Positions 6,861 to 15,078 of a stretch of 15,880 nucleotides of DNA are shown piece by piece. How positions within the stretch are numbered: position 1 is the first letter of the stretch; each line of letters opens with the position of its first letter. This stretch comes from Acidobacteriota bacterium (GTDB taxonomy: Bacteria; Acidobacteriota; Terriglobia; UBA7540). Made by a program: the position numbers and the translations under genes. The stretch spans positions 1 to 15,880 of the forward strand of contig JAKASH010000016.1 of NCBI GenBank assembly GCA_021828225.1, in the 5' to 3' direction. The notes under the pieces were generated by a model. That model saw only the letters and a program-made list of their open reading frames with translations. It was not told the DNA's origin and did not search any database.

Positions 6861-9206
6861 TCAGAACAGCCCGAGCTGGTTGTCAACGGACTCTGCCGCG
6901 ATGCGCAAGCGACGCGGGGCACGCTTGCGGTCCGAGGCACTACTACTTGTAGCCTCAAACAAGACTAACTGGTTGACGATAGATGACAACGGTTCCTGGG
7001 GAAGAACAAGGGCCTCTGGCAGGGCTTCACGCTCAGGCTCGATTTCTACCGGTGCCGCATGGCAGAAGGCCGCGTTTTGTTCCTGAATTTGGTGCCAGAC
7101 CAAGGCTGCGGATTCGCCGATCCCCTTTTCTGTGACCAGTTCGCGCGCCATTGCCATCAGAAGGTCGTCGTCCTCCCCTACGGCCTGCAAGCCTTCCGTC
7201 GAAAACTTGCCTTCCATAGCCAACGCAACCAGGAGTTTCCGTCCCATCAACCGCAAGCAGGTTTCCTGGGCGGTATTCGCGTAAGCAAAATACTTGACGG
7301 TGACTTCTTCGGTCTGGCCGATGCGCCACGACCGGCGGCTTGCTTGGCGCAGCGTGTAGAGCGAGTAGCCTGTTTCAGCGAAAAACAGGTCACAGTATTC
7401 CAGGAGATCCAAGCCAAGGCTGACAAGTTTTGGATGCCCGATGACCACTTGTACGCCCTGGTGTGACTGTCGCTCGTACCACCCCTCCCGCAATTCAGGC
7501 TTGACGTCGCTCGTCAATACAGCAACCCGGATGCCCTCGCGCTGGAGGATTCGTTCGAGCCGCCGGGTCACGTCGCGCGTCCGCGTATAAACGGCAAACA
7601 CGTGAACTTTCCGACCGCGGCTCAGGCTGGATTTAATTTCCTCGACAAGGCGTTGCTCCTTCGCATAGAGAAAACCCTCATCCAGGTCCTCTGGTTCAGC
7701 AATCACGAATCGTTCGCGGCGTCCTGTGTCCGGATTGAGCTCAGAGCCGTATAAGGTGCCGAGACCGAACGGCCGATCAGGGTAAAGCAACAATGCGTTC
7801 ATCCCCACGCTCACCACCGATGCGTTACCTCGGTGCTCCCGGAGGGCTTGCTTGATCGCTTCTTCAAGCTCACCGTACGCGGCCTTGAGTTTCTCGTCCA
7901 TCTCAACGCGGACCACCTCCTCCTGATAGGGCGGCAGCACGTGGGCGATATCTTCGAGCGAGAGAAACGCCGCAAGCGGCATCAGAAAATCACCAAACAG
8001 AAGCGGCGAGGCGCCGGGACGACGGCGGACGCGCCGTGTTGCTTTGGCTTCGGAACACGCGTTCTCGGCCGGCTCAATGGTGGTGATGGTTTCGAGCAAG
8101 CCATAGGTTTCCATGAATGGCCGAACGCCCTCGTGGTGCTCGTATCCGCGCTCGATCATCTTGCGCGGCTCAAGCCGAAATAAGATTTCATAAACGTCAT
8201 CCGCGTAGCCACCTAAAAGTGTGCCCGTCAGCACCAGCGTCTTCTTGGCGGCGCTCGCGAGCGCTCCAAGCGCGTTGCCTTGAGCGGTGTCGCCACCCTT
8301 GAGCTCATGCACTTCATCGGCGATGGCAAAATCGAAGAAATTTCTTAAATGCCTGCTAATGAACTCGACCACAGCATAGCGGCGTACTTTCGACCGGTCC
8401 GCCTGCCAAAGAGCGCTGAACAGTTTCCGGCGCGCTTTAAGGTCAGCTTCTTCCGCGTCGCCGTTTACGCCAAGCCACTCGCTCAGCCGCACTTTCTTGA
8501 AGTCACTGGAAAGCAGCCGGTCACCGTCCTCGCCACTGTAGATTGGTTGGCCGGTGTCAGGGTTGACGACGCTACCCTGAAAACGACCCGATTCAGCCAC
8601 GTTATATGCATGCCCCCAAAAGTGGGACAATTTTCCCGTCTCCTTCGACAAAACCCAAAGCGCCGGTTGAGGACACAGCCCATTCCAGCGAGCGCGGGCG
8701 CTCGGGTAATTCCTGCGCAAACGCAGGTCGGATAAAGTAGTTTTGAAGCCCTCGCGAACGACGCGGCCATGTCGCAGCTTGACTTCGTGAATCCCATTGC
8801 GGCTCGTCGAGTTGGCATCTCGCAGGCCATCAATGAGAAAGACCCGAATACGCGGGATAGTTTCCACCGCCTCGCGGCACCATTTGACCGTTAGGTGACT
8901 TGGAACGAGCGCGATCGCAGTAAAGCTCCTTCCACCCGAAGCGACATATATGCTGGCAAGCGAAATCAAAGTCTTGCCCGTGCCGCACTCCGCAACGACC
9001 GCGGCTGTCCGAGCTTCGGAAAGCTTCTTTACGATGCCGCCGACCACTACAGCCTGGGCGGGGTAAGGTCTGCGGAGCAGCCTTGCGAGCAACGGCGAAG
9101 GCGGATCCTGCGCGCCGTGCAAAGGGGGCAGAGATTCAAGGATTCGGTTTCCGAGCTCCTTTGTGAAGGTCGTTAAGTAGCTCCCGATCGAAGTGGGTCG
9201 TTCCAT
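6861..9206 (-). CDS. SNF2/DEAD-like helicase with two C-terminal sliding-clamp-binding-like motifs
   Basis: A 781-residue superfamily 2 ATPase. With the ATG at 9206 it shows Walker A ECGTGKT (73-79), a DEVH box (297-300), LTGTLLGG (326-333) and motif VI ending RRSWRIGQ (624-631), the SNF2-type pattern. It should move on or remodel DNA by ATP hydrolysis. The extreme C-terminus carries QLVLF (746-750) and QLGLF (777-781, the last five residues), both close to the bacterial beta-clamp consensus QL[S/D]LF. The ATG at 9206 is chosen because AGGAGAG lies 11 nt upstream. A TTG at 9269 would add 21 residues. Similar helicases occur, from memory, with DUF6094 methyltransferases on plasmids and integrative elements, and such a gene lies at the right end of this window on the same strand. 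The exact role is unknown: replication, repair or transfer of a mobile element is plausible, and a defence role cannot be excluded. Confidence 0.85.
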   Translation of the reverse strand: MERPTSIGSYLTTFTKELGNRILESLPPLHGAQDPPSPLLARLLRRPYPAQAVVVGGIVKKLSEARTAAVVAECGTGKTLISLASIYVASGGRSFTAIALVPSHLTVKWCREAVETIPRIRVFLIDGLRDANSTSRNGIHEVKLRHGRVVREGFKTTLSDLRLRRNYPSARARWNGLCPQPALWVLSKETGKLSHFWGHAYNVAESGRFQGSVVNPDTGQPIYSGEDGDRLLSSDFKKVRLSEWLGVNGDAEEADLKARRKLFSALWQADRSKVRRYAVVEFISRHLRNFFDFAIADEVHELKGGDTAQGNALGALASAAKKTLVLTGTLLGGYADDVYEILFRLEPRKMIERGYEHHEGVRPFMETYGLLETITTIEPAENACSEAKATRRVRRRPGASPLLFGDFLMPLAAFLSLEDIAHVLPPYQEEVVRVEMDEKLKAAYGELEEAIKQALREHRGNASVVSVGMNALLLYPDRPFGLGTLYGSELNPDTGRRERFVIAEPEDLDEGFLYAKEQRLVEEIKSSLSRGRKVHVFAVYTRTRDVTRRLERILQREGIRVAVLTSDVKPELREGWYERQSHQGVQVVIGHPKLVSLGLDLLEYCDLFFAETGYSLYTLRQASRRSWRIGQTEEVTVKYFAYANTAQETCLRLMGRKLLVALAMEGKFSTEGLQAVGEDDDLLMAMARELVTEKGIGESAALVWHQIQEQNAAFCHAAPVEIEPEREALPEALVLPQEPLSSIVNQLVLFEATSSSASDRKRAPRRLRIAAESVDNQLGLF

Positions 9207-9262
9207 TTTGAATGCGTCTCTCCTGCCTGAATTGAATAGGAAGGTATTCTTGGATTTGGGCC

Positions 9263-9309
9263 TCGACAAACCCGACGATCGCAGCCTATAGTCCTAAATA
9301 TCTTAGGAG
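9263..9309 (+). promoter_or_regulatory. Promoter and candidate PadR operator of the PadR-permease pair
   Basis: TCGACA (9263-9268) and TATAGT (9287-9292) are 18 bp apart and resemble -35 and -10 boxes. Immediately after the -10 box is the imperfect palindrome CCTAAATATCTTAGG (9293-9307), with 5-bp perfect arms overlapping the expected start of transcription. It runs into the Shine-Dalgarno GGAG (9306-9309) before the ATG at 9315. That is a sensible place for autorepression by a PadR protein. It does not match the ATGT-N8-ACAT box known for some PadR members, so operator function is inferred from position and symmetry. Confidence 0.5.
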
Positions 9310-9314
9310 CCGAT

Positions 9315-9656
9315 ATGGATAATCGCGCTCAAATTCTTCCCGGCACACTCGATCTCCTCATCCTCAAGGCGGTCTCGCTCGGCCCGCTGCACGGTTAGGG
9401 CGTTCTTTTGCGGATTGGGCAGATTTCGAAAGGCGCGCTCGTGATCGAGCAAGGGGCGCTCTATCCTGCCTTGTTTCGGTTGGTGCGCAAGGGCTTGCTA
9501 AAAGCAACCTGGGGCGTTTCGGAGAATAACCAGCGAGCGAAGTTTTACGAACTCACCGCGGCCGGGAGAAAACACCTGCGAGAAGAGATCGAGGGTTGGG
9601 ATCGGCTCGTGGCCGCGATTGGAAACGTCCTCAAGACACGACCGGAGGAATTATGA
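9315..9656 (+). pseudogene. PadR-family transcriptional regulator with an in-frame amber codon
   Basis: From the ATG at 9315 the frame reads QILPGTLDLLILKAV... then HG-stop, and continues in the same frame with VLLRI, IEQGALYPALFRL and [20 protein letters not shown]. This is the complete winged-helix pattern of the PadR regulators that precede acidobacterial orphan permeases. The TAG at 9396-9398 stands where the family has a conserved tyrosine (HGYGV), so one base change (TAC or TAT to TAG) explains it. Without it the product would be 113 residues, normal for this subgroup. Translation restarting downstream would lack the first helix. The frame ends with TGA 9654-9656, overlapping the permease ATG by 4 nt (ATGA), typical of translational coupling. 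It would normally repress its own operon. Confidence 0.85.
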
Positions 9657-12091
9657 GGATCTTATCGCCGCTTCGCACAATCCTGGATTTTCTGCTCCGC
9701 CGACCGCAGGTCGAAGGGGAAATGGAAGAAGAGTTTCGCTCGCATCTGCGAAGCCGGGCGGACGAATTGGAACGGCAGGGCCTTTCTCACGTGGAAGCGG
9801 AGCGGCAGGTGCGCGTGGAATTTGGCGGCTATCAACGCTACAAAGAGGAGTGCCGCGAAGCGCTCGGCACGCGCTTGCTCCAGGAGCTCGTGGCGGACGT
9901 GCGCTATGGCCTACGCCAGTTGCGCCGTAATCCCGGCTTCACGGCCGTTGCGGTTCTCACCCTCGCGCTGGGTGTCGGCGCGAATACGGCGATCTTTAGC
10001 GTTATTGACGGCGTCTTTCTCCGACCCCTGCCGTACCCCGAACCCGACCGGCTCGTGTATCCGCTTTGGGTTTGGACTGGCGGCGCTGAAGACTCTGTAG
10101 GTTCGGCGGATTACTTATTCTGGAAAGAACACAGCCGGGTCTTCGAATCGGCTGCCGCGTACGAGCCTGTTTCAGGATCGAACCTGGTCGTGGGCCAGCA
10201 AGCCCATTACGTCCAATTAACAAAGGTAACGCCGAGCTTATTCGGCACGCTGGGAGTCGGTCCGACTCTCGGCAGAGATTTCACGCATGAAGAAGCGCTG
10301 CCGAATGGCCCGCACGTGGTGATCCTGAGCTATGGCCTCTGGAAAAATCTCTTCTCAGCCGACAAGCAGGCGATCGGCCACACCGTCGAAATGAACGGGC
10401 AGAGCTACGAAGTGGTCGGAGTGATGCCGCGCGCCTTTCAATTCGTCGCCGCAGCAGATATCTATACGCCACTTCGATTCGCGTTTAATCCGAATTATCA
10501 TGACCAGAATTATGGGATGGTCGCCCGGCTGCGAGCCGGCGTCACTCTCGAACAGGCGCAAGCGGACGTGGACCGCGTGTTTGGGCTTTTTAAGGAGATG
10601 TACCCTGACGCGGTTTGGAAAGGGTGGCACGGACTTCGGTTGATTTCATACCGCCGGGAACTCACGGGAGACGTTCGAACGCCTCTGCTGGTTCTTTTCG
10701 GCGCCGTTTCGCTGGTTTTGCTCATCGCGATTGCTAACGTCACGAGCTTATTCCTCGGCCGTGCGGCCTCACGACAGACGGAGATTGCGCTTCGCGGTGT
10801 GATTGGGGCGAGCCGGTGGAGGCTTCTGCGACAGTTGGTTACTGAGGGCATTCTTCTGGCGTCGCTTGGAGGTGACTTCGGTTTGCTTCTCGCAGAAAAG
10901 GGCTTGCAATGGCTGATTGCGTTCTTTCCGCAGTCGGTTTCGATTGATCTCAATACCTCCCTACTTCCGCTGGGCAGCCAGGTCAAGCTGGATACGCCTG
11001 TGTTGATGTTCACGCTGCTCGCGTCGCTACTGGCCGGAGTCGTCGCAGGGCTTTTCCCCTTCTTTCAGGTCCGTGCGGCGAACCTCTATGAAGAACTGAA
11101 ACAAGGGAGCAGAACTACCGGCTCGAATTTTCATCATCCCCGCGTTCGGAATATCCTCGTGAGCACCGAAATTGCTCTTTCTGTGGTGCTGTTAGCGGGA
11201 GCGGGGCTTTTGACCAAAAGCTTCCTGAAGCTCCGGACGGTCAACCCGGGGTTCGATCCGCATGATCTCTACGAACTCGAGACGTCGCTGCCTCCTTGGC
11301 AGTTCAGCACGACGGCACGGGCATGGGCTCTGCAACGGCGCGTTATGCAGCGACTTGAGACCTTACCCGGTGTTACCGGGGTCGCAACCACGTCCAACCT
11401 TCCCGTGCAGCGTGGCCTGAATTTTCCGGTAAATGTGCCTGGCTGCGGCGGATTCACAGTCCAAGGTCGCGCTGTAAGTTCAAACTACTTCCAGGTGATG
11501 GGGATTCCTCTTTTGAGCGGGCGCGAATTCCTGGACACCGATCAAGCGAGCTCGGTCATCATTAACAGCGCACTGGCGCGGCGCTGCTGGTCTGGCCGGA
11601 GTCCGATAGGAATGGCGGTTGGCAAATCCCAGGTGGTGGGCATTGTGGGCAACACGAAGGAAGGAGCACTCGACAATCCGGCGCTGCCGTCCGTTTACTT
11701 CCCTCAGTGGACCGTTTCAGACAAATTCACTCAGATGGTGCATGGTTGGTTTCTGACAGCGTGGGTCATACGCTCCGAGACACCGTTGAACCTTAAAGCA
11801 GTGAGGCAGACCGTGGACGCCGTTGATCCGACGCTGCCGATCGCAAGATTGGAGCCCATGACGACGTTTATTAGGGGGTCGTTTGCGGTAGCCAAAAGCC
11901 GTCTCTTGGCTGCTCTCCTCGATGGCTTCACTGGACTTGCGCTTTTGCTTGCAGTCGTTGGGATTTACGGCGTTTTGTCCTATTTGGTGACACAGCGCAC
12001 TCACGAGATCGGAATTCGCATCGCCCTAGGCGCTAAAAAGTCAGATGTGCTGAGGATGGTGCTAGCGCATGTTTGCGACGGTGGGCTGTAA
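9653..12091 (+). pseudogene. ADOP-type ABC transporter permease, 5' part, interrupted by an IS element
   Basis: MacB/FtsX-type permease without an ATPase domain. The N-terminal soluble ADOP segment ([10 protein letters not shown]..., [12 protein letters not shown]) covers residues 1-90. The first membrane helix is near 96-119 ([20 protein letters not shown]), followed by a MacB-like periplasmic region. The first FtsX block has helices near 343-366, 450-472 and 499-525. A second periplasmic region follows, and the second FtsX block starts near 751-780 ([15 protein letters not shown]) with the signature [12 protein letters not shown]. True permease sequence ends at 12065; the frame then runs 26 bp into the inserted element and stops at 12091. 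The last helices and C-terminus lie at 14045-14272. Joined across the target duplication, the protein is 878 residues, usual for the family. Such permeases are presumed exporters or lipoprotein/lipid handlers; substrate unknown. The ATG at 9653 has a good GGAGGA site and overlaps the PadR stop. Confidence 0.88.
12066..12083 (+). repeat. Left terminal inverted repeat of the IS1634-type element
   Basis: CGCATGTTTGCGACGGTG, followed by GGCTG. The inner repeat at the other end continues AAGGGGCTG, so homology resumes after a 4-bp gap. The CTAG target copy lies just outside, at 12062-12065. Confidence 0.88.
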
Positions 12092-12129
12092 CTTCTTGAA
12101 ACGGCAGAAGCGGTTTTTGAGTTTGGTCA

Positions 12130-13875
12130 CTACATCAGCCATGGCCGGCCTTCCGGAGGAGACGGTGGCTCCAATTCGGTGATGCCCAGGATTCGAAGTA
12201 CTTCGGCGGCGGATTGATTGCCGCGGGTGATGCAGAGTTTGCGTCGCTGGCCGAGATCGATCTCCACGCAGCGGATCATCTCCAGCGCCTGCCAGGCAAA
12301 GGGCGTGGGCAGACGGCTGCCCGCCGCTCGCAAACTTTTTTCCAAAGCCCGATCGAGTAGCAAAGCCAGCGCCGCCACGAAGACATGCGCCTCGACGCGC
12401 GCGTCGCTCTGATGGTAAACCGGGCGAAGCTCCAGCAGATCTTTCAGATGAAAGAACCCGCGCTCCACTTCATTCAGTTCCTTGTAAGTCGTCACGGCCT
12501 CGACCGGTGACAGATTTCGCTCCTCGGTCTGGATGACGTACTTGCCCTCCAGCGCCTTCTCCCGTGTCAAATTCACGGGATGCTCGAAGAAGCGGAACTT
12601 CCCCTGGCGCAGTTCCCAGGCAAAATAACGGTGTCCGTGGTGGCGACGCAGTTGGGTGGCGGCAGCAGCCCCGATCTTCTCGGGCTCCTCCAGTTCGCCT
12701 TTCTCCACCCGCATCTTGAGCGCCTCCAGCCCCTGGCGAGACCGCTCCATCGAAAGTTCCCGCATCCCGTGCTCATACCGTTCACGCTCCTCGCTGTGAA
12801 CCACGAAGACCCGCACGCCCGCCTCTTTGCCCGGCACTTCGACGACGCGGGTCTTCGGCGCCACCGCCTTTTCCGAGGCCGCGATGCCCACCGGACATTC
12901 CTGCCAGTCCGTGCGGCCTTCAGCTTGCTGGATATACTCCCAGGTGTCATTTCGATTCCGCCTCTGCAATCCCACCAGATAGCCCTGCTCCAATCTGCGA
13001 AGTTCTTCCACATTGCCGACCGTCATCATGCCGCGGTCACCCACGAAGACCACCCGGTTCAGTTCGAAGCGGCGGTTCAGATCCTGCACCACTTCCTTCA
13101 CGGTGGTCTGATCCAGGCGATTGCCGGCAAATACATGATGCGCGACCGGCCACCCTTCCATCATTACCACCCCGATCACGATTTGAGGATTTCGAGGTTT
13201 TCCATCCCGGCTATATCCAAAGTGGCCCAATCGGGCCGGGCCACGGCCTTCGAAGTAGGTGGAGGTGATGTCGTAGAAAGCCAGGTCCGGCCGCAGACTG
13301 AATAGATTCCGCAGTTGGAGGTAAACGGCCTTTTCAATCCGCTGTTTCCCGGCCAGCAGATCGTCCAGGCTTTCATACCAGAGCTGTAACTGATCGAAGC
13401 CCACCTTCACCCGGCGGGAGGGCTTCCAGACCGGCTTCCAGCGACTCCCCGCGGCGTTCGAGACGTAAAAATCCTCCAGCCATTGCGCCAAGGCGTGCTC
13501 GCTGCCCGGCCGCGTGAGCCGATTGGCCAGCAAGGGAAAGATTCTCTCCGACAACGGCTGGCCATGGCGGAGCGGGGAGTGGCCTGCATCCAGAATCGCT
13601 CCCAAAGAGAGTTTGTCGAACAGATGCCGGGCGACCAGAATCGGTCCCCAGGTCGAAGCGCGGGGTGCACAGAGGTCGTCGACAGAAACCCAGCGAGGCA
13701 CGGCAGCCTCCGCCTGCAGCAACTCCACCAGCTTGTCCAGGTGGGGAGCGAGCAGGTCCTTGCGACCCAAATGAGCAACGGTGCGCTGCTTGACCCGGTC
13801 ACCTTCGCGATAGGATTCGACGAGCCGAAGATACTCGTGGCGGCCATTGGGAGACTTGACGGACCGAAGGAACAA
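12130..13875 (-). CDS. IS1634-family transposase, apparently intact
   Basis: A 581-residue DDE transposase. The N-terminus (FLRSV, YLRLVESYREGDRVKQRTVAHLGR) is the usual IS1634 opening. Catalytic candidates are the Asp in FYDITSTYFEG (near residue 199), the Asp in FVGDRGMM (near 283), and the Glu of YKELNEVERGFFHLK, an IS4-type Y-(2)-R-(3)-E-(6)-K signature with Leu in place of Arg, as I recall for this family. It cuts and inserts the element's own ends. The start is TTG at 13875, with GGAGG six bases upstream. The start follows from that site and the family N-terminus; an ATG is not available nearby. Length is typical and there is no frameshift, so this copy may be active. Confidence 0.92.
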   Translation of the reverse strand: MFLRSVKSPNGRHEYLRLVESYREGDRVKQRTVAHLGRKDLLAPHLDKLVELLQAEAAVPRWVSVDDLCAPRASTWGPILVARHLFDKLSLGAILDAGHSPLRHGQPLSERIFPLLANRLTRPGSEHALAQWLEDFYVSNAAGSRWKPVWKPSRRVKVGFDQLQLWYESLDDLLAGKQRIEKAVYLQLRNLFSLRPDLAFYDITSTYFEGRGPARLGHFGYSRDGKPRNPQIVIGVVMMEGWPVAHHVFAGNRLDQTTVKEVVQDLNRRFELNRVVFVGDRGMMTVGNVEELRRLEQGYLVGLQRRNRNDTWEYIQQAEGRTDWQECPVGIAASEKAVAPKTRVVEVPGKEAGVRVFVVHSEERERYEHGMRELSMERSRQGLEALKMRVEKGELEEPEKIGAAAATQLRRHHGHRYFAWELRQGKFRFFEHPVNLTREKALEGKYVIQTEERNLSPVEAVTTYKELNEVERGFFHLKDLLELRPVYHQSDARVEAHVFVAALALLLDRALEKSLRAAGSRLPTPFAWQALEMIRCVEIDLGQRRKLCITRGNQSAAEVLRILGITELEPPSPPEGRPWLM

Positions 13876-14026
13876 GATGCGCCTCCAGAAGCACTACAAA
13901 TAGCGCATTCATGACCAACAGTCAACACAATAATCAGCATTAGTTTCAAATAGTTTGGCACTACATTTCCCGCCCCATTGGAAAGGCAACGCTCATACCA
14001 AAGGAGTTACCGCCAATCAGCCCCTT

Positions 14027-14044
14027 CACCGTCGCAAACATGCG
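14027..14044 (-). repeat. Right terminal inverted repeat of the IS1634-type element
   Basis: On the minus strand it reads CGCATGTTTGCGACGGTG, identical to the left end. The second CTAG target copy follows at 14045-14048, after which permease coding sequence resumes. Confidence 0.88.
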
Positions 14045-14272
14045 CTAGGCGAGGGGCTGCGATTTGGGCTTTCAGGGCTGGCGACAGGCCTGGTTGGAGC
14101 AGTGGCCTTAACAAGGTTGCTTTCAGGCCTGCTCTACGACGTTGGGCCCACTGACCCTCTCACGTTTGCCAGCGTTTCATTGATCCTGATGAGCTTGGCG
14201 CTGTTGGCGTGTTACATTCCCGCGCACCGCGCGGCGAAGGTGTACCCGATGGCGGCCCTCCGCTACGAATAA
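14045..14272 (+). pseudogene. ADOP-type permease, 3' part
   Basis: This fragment encodes the C-terminus of the permease broken at 12065. It reads LGEGLRFGLSG, then two hydrophobic stretches (GLVGAVALTRLLSGLL and FASVSLILMSLALLACYIP) and the family ending AHRAAKVYPMAALRYE before TAA at 14270-14272. The last helix and the PMxALRYE tail are hallmarks of MacB/ADOP permeases. It has no start codon of its own and is read in the same frame as the 5' part once the IS element and one CTAG copy are removed. No other damage is seen, so the disruption looks recent. Confidence 0.88.
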
Positions 14273-14367
14273 TTTCCGCGCCAAAATCGATCACTGGCAA
14301 GAGGCGCCGCCTGATTCCTGACTTGTCTTGTCCTGTCAACCTGAGACGCCTTGCACACCATTGATCC

Positions 14368-15078
14368 TCATGAGGGTCCTTGTCCCGCCGCTGTTCTGGC
14401 ACATTCCGATGCACTTTGATGCTCAAGGAAAGTCGCCATTTGCGGCCAGCGAATCGGGCCATTTTGCGCTGGGAAACTAATCGCGCCACGCCGCAATCCA
14501 CGAGAAATCCATCCCATGAATCTTGCCTTCGTTCCGGTGATCAGCACTGGCGAGCATCCCACGCCATCCAAATGGCGGATTGCCTTGCGCCGCTTCAACT
14601 CGCTAATGAACCAGTCCGACCATTCCGGCACAACGGGTAATCCGAGGCGCTCGAACAGGCGGTAGAGGATGAAGACCGCGTCATTGTTCGAAAGAATAGT
14701 GCGGTTGCTCTCGATGGCCGCGCCCAAGCGCGTAGCGGCGAGTTCGGCGGACACAGCCACCAGGTGGCGCGCCGGGTGTCGGCGGCCAGGAAGGCTGAGG
14801 CTTCCTCGATAACACTCGGCCTTCTCGCCCAGACTCAGTTCGAGGGGCGCAAAATCCGGGCCTTCAACCTTGAAGACCTGGTTCTGAAGAACGGCCGCCC
14901 AGGCCGAGCTTACGTCGGATTCGCCTCCGACCACGGAGAGAAGATGAAACTTCCCATCGCGGCCATTTTCGGCAACCTCGGCGATGCAGCGGTCGAGCCG
15001 CAGCCGAACACGAACCGTGGTGTCCTTCATCGCCCGCGTGAACTCAAGCCATCCAAAGCGTTCATGCGCGTTCTTCAT
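14368..15078 (-). CDS. Hypothetical protein of the helicase/methyltransferase cassette
   Basis: A 236-residue protein of unknown function; I do not recognise a named domain. It has a charged N-terminal half with KDTTVRVRLRLDRCIAEV (18-35) and GKFHLLSVVGGE, and a C-terminal half with VVPEWSDWFISELKRRKAI. There is no signal peptide or membrane segment. The ATG at 15078 is chosen because AGGAGGT sits 5 nt upstream (15084-15090), although the frame is open 32 codons further. The first 17 nt overlap the end of the methyltransferase gene, so the two are translationally coupled. It runs toward the helicase gene at 9206, from which it is separated by the PadR-permease module. The last 25 or so residues look less ordered, and whether the C-terminus is native is unclear. 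Confidence 0.7.
   Translation of the reverse strand: MKNAHERFGWLEFTRAMKDTTVRVRLRLDRCIAEVAENGRDGKFHLLSVVGGESDVSSAWAAVLQNQVFKVEGPDFAPLELSLGEKAECYRGSLSLPGRRHPARHLVAVSAELAATRLGAAIESNRTILSNNDAVFILYRLFERLGLPVVPEWSDWFISELKRRKAIRHLDGVGCSPVLITGTKARFMGWISRGLRRGAISFPAQNGPIRWPQMATFLEHQSASECARTAAGQGPS

Larger units (their letters stand above)
12066..14044 (-). mobile_element. IS1634-family (IS4 group) insertion sequence, 1979 bp
   Basis: The ends are a perfect 18-bp inverted repeat CGCATGTTTGCGACGGTG (12066-12083 and 14027-14044), flanked by CTAG on both sides (12062-12065 and 14045-14048). Deleting the element and one CTAG restores the permease frame as VLGEGLRFGL, exactly the family pattern, which fixes the boundaries. 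A 4-bp duplication is shorter than the 5-6 bp usual for IS1634; extending the repeat to GCTAG gives 5 bp but makes the ends unsymmetrical. It carries one transposase on the minus strand, with about 64 bp of non-coding DNA on one side and 169 bp on the other. Confidence 0.88.

Noticed and set aside
9396..9398. In-frame TAG in the PadR gene as programmed readthrough or recoding
   Set aside because: The codon replaces a conserved tyrosine in a compact domain and no recoding signal is visible. A nonsense mutation is simpler.
12580..13305. 241-codon plus-strand open frame inside the IS1634-type element
   Set aside because: It is the antisense shadow of the conserved transposase gene.
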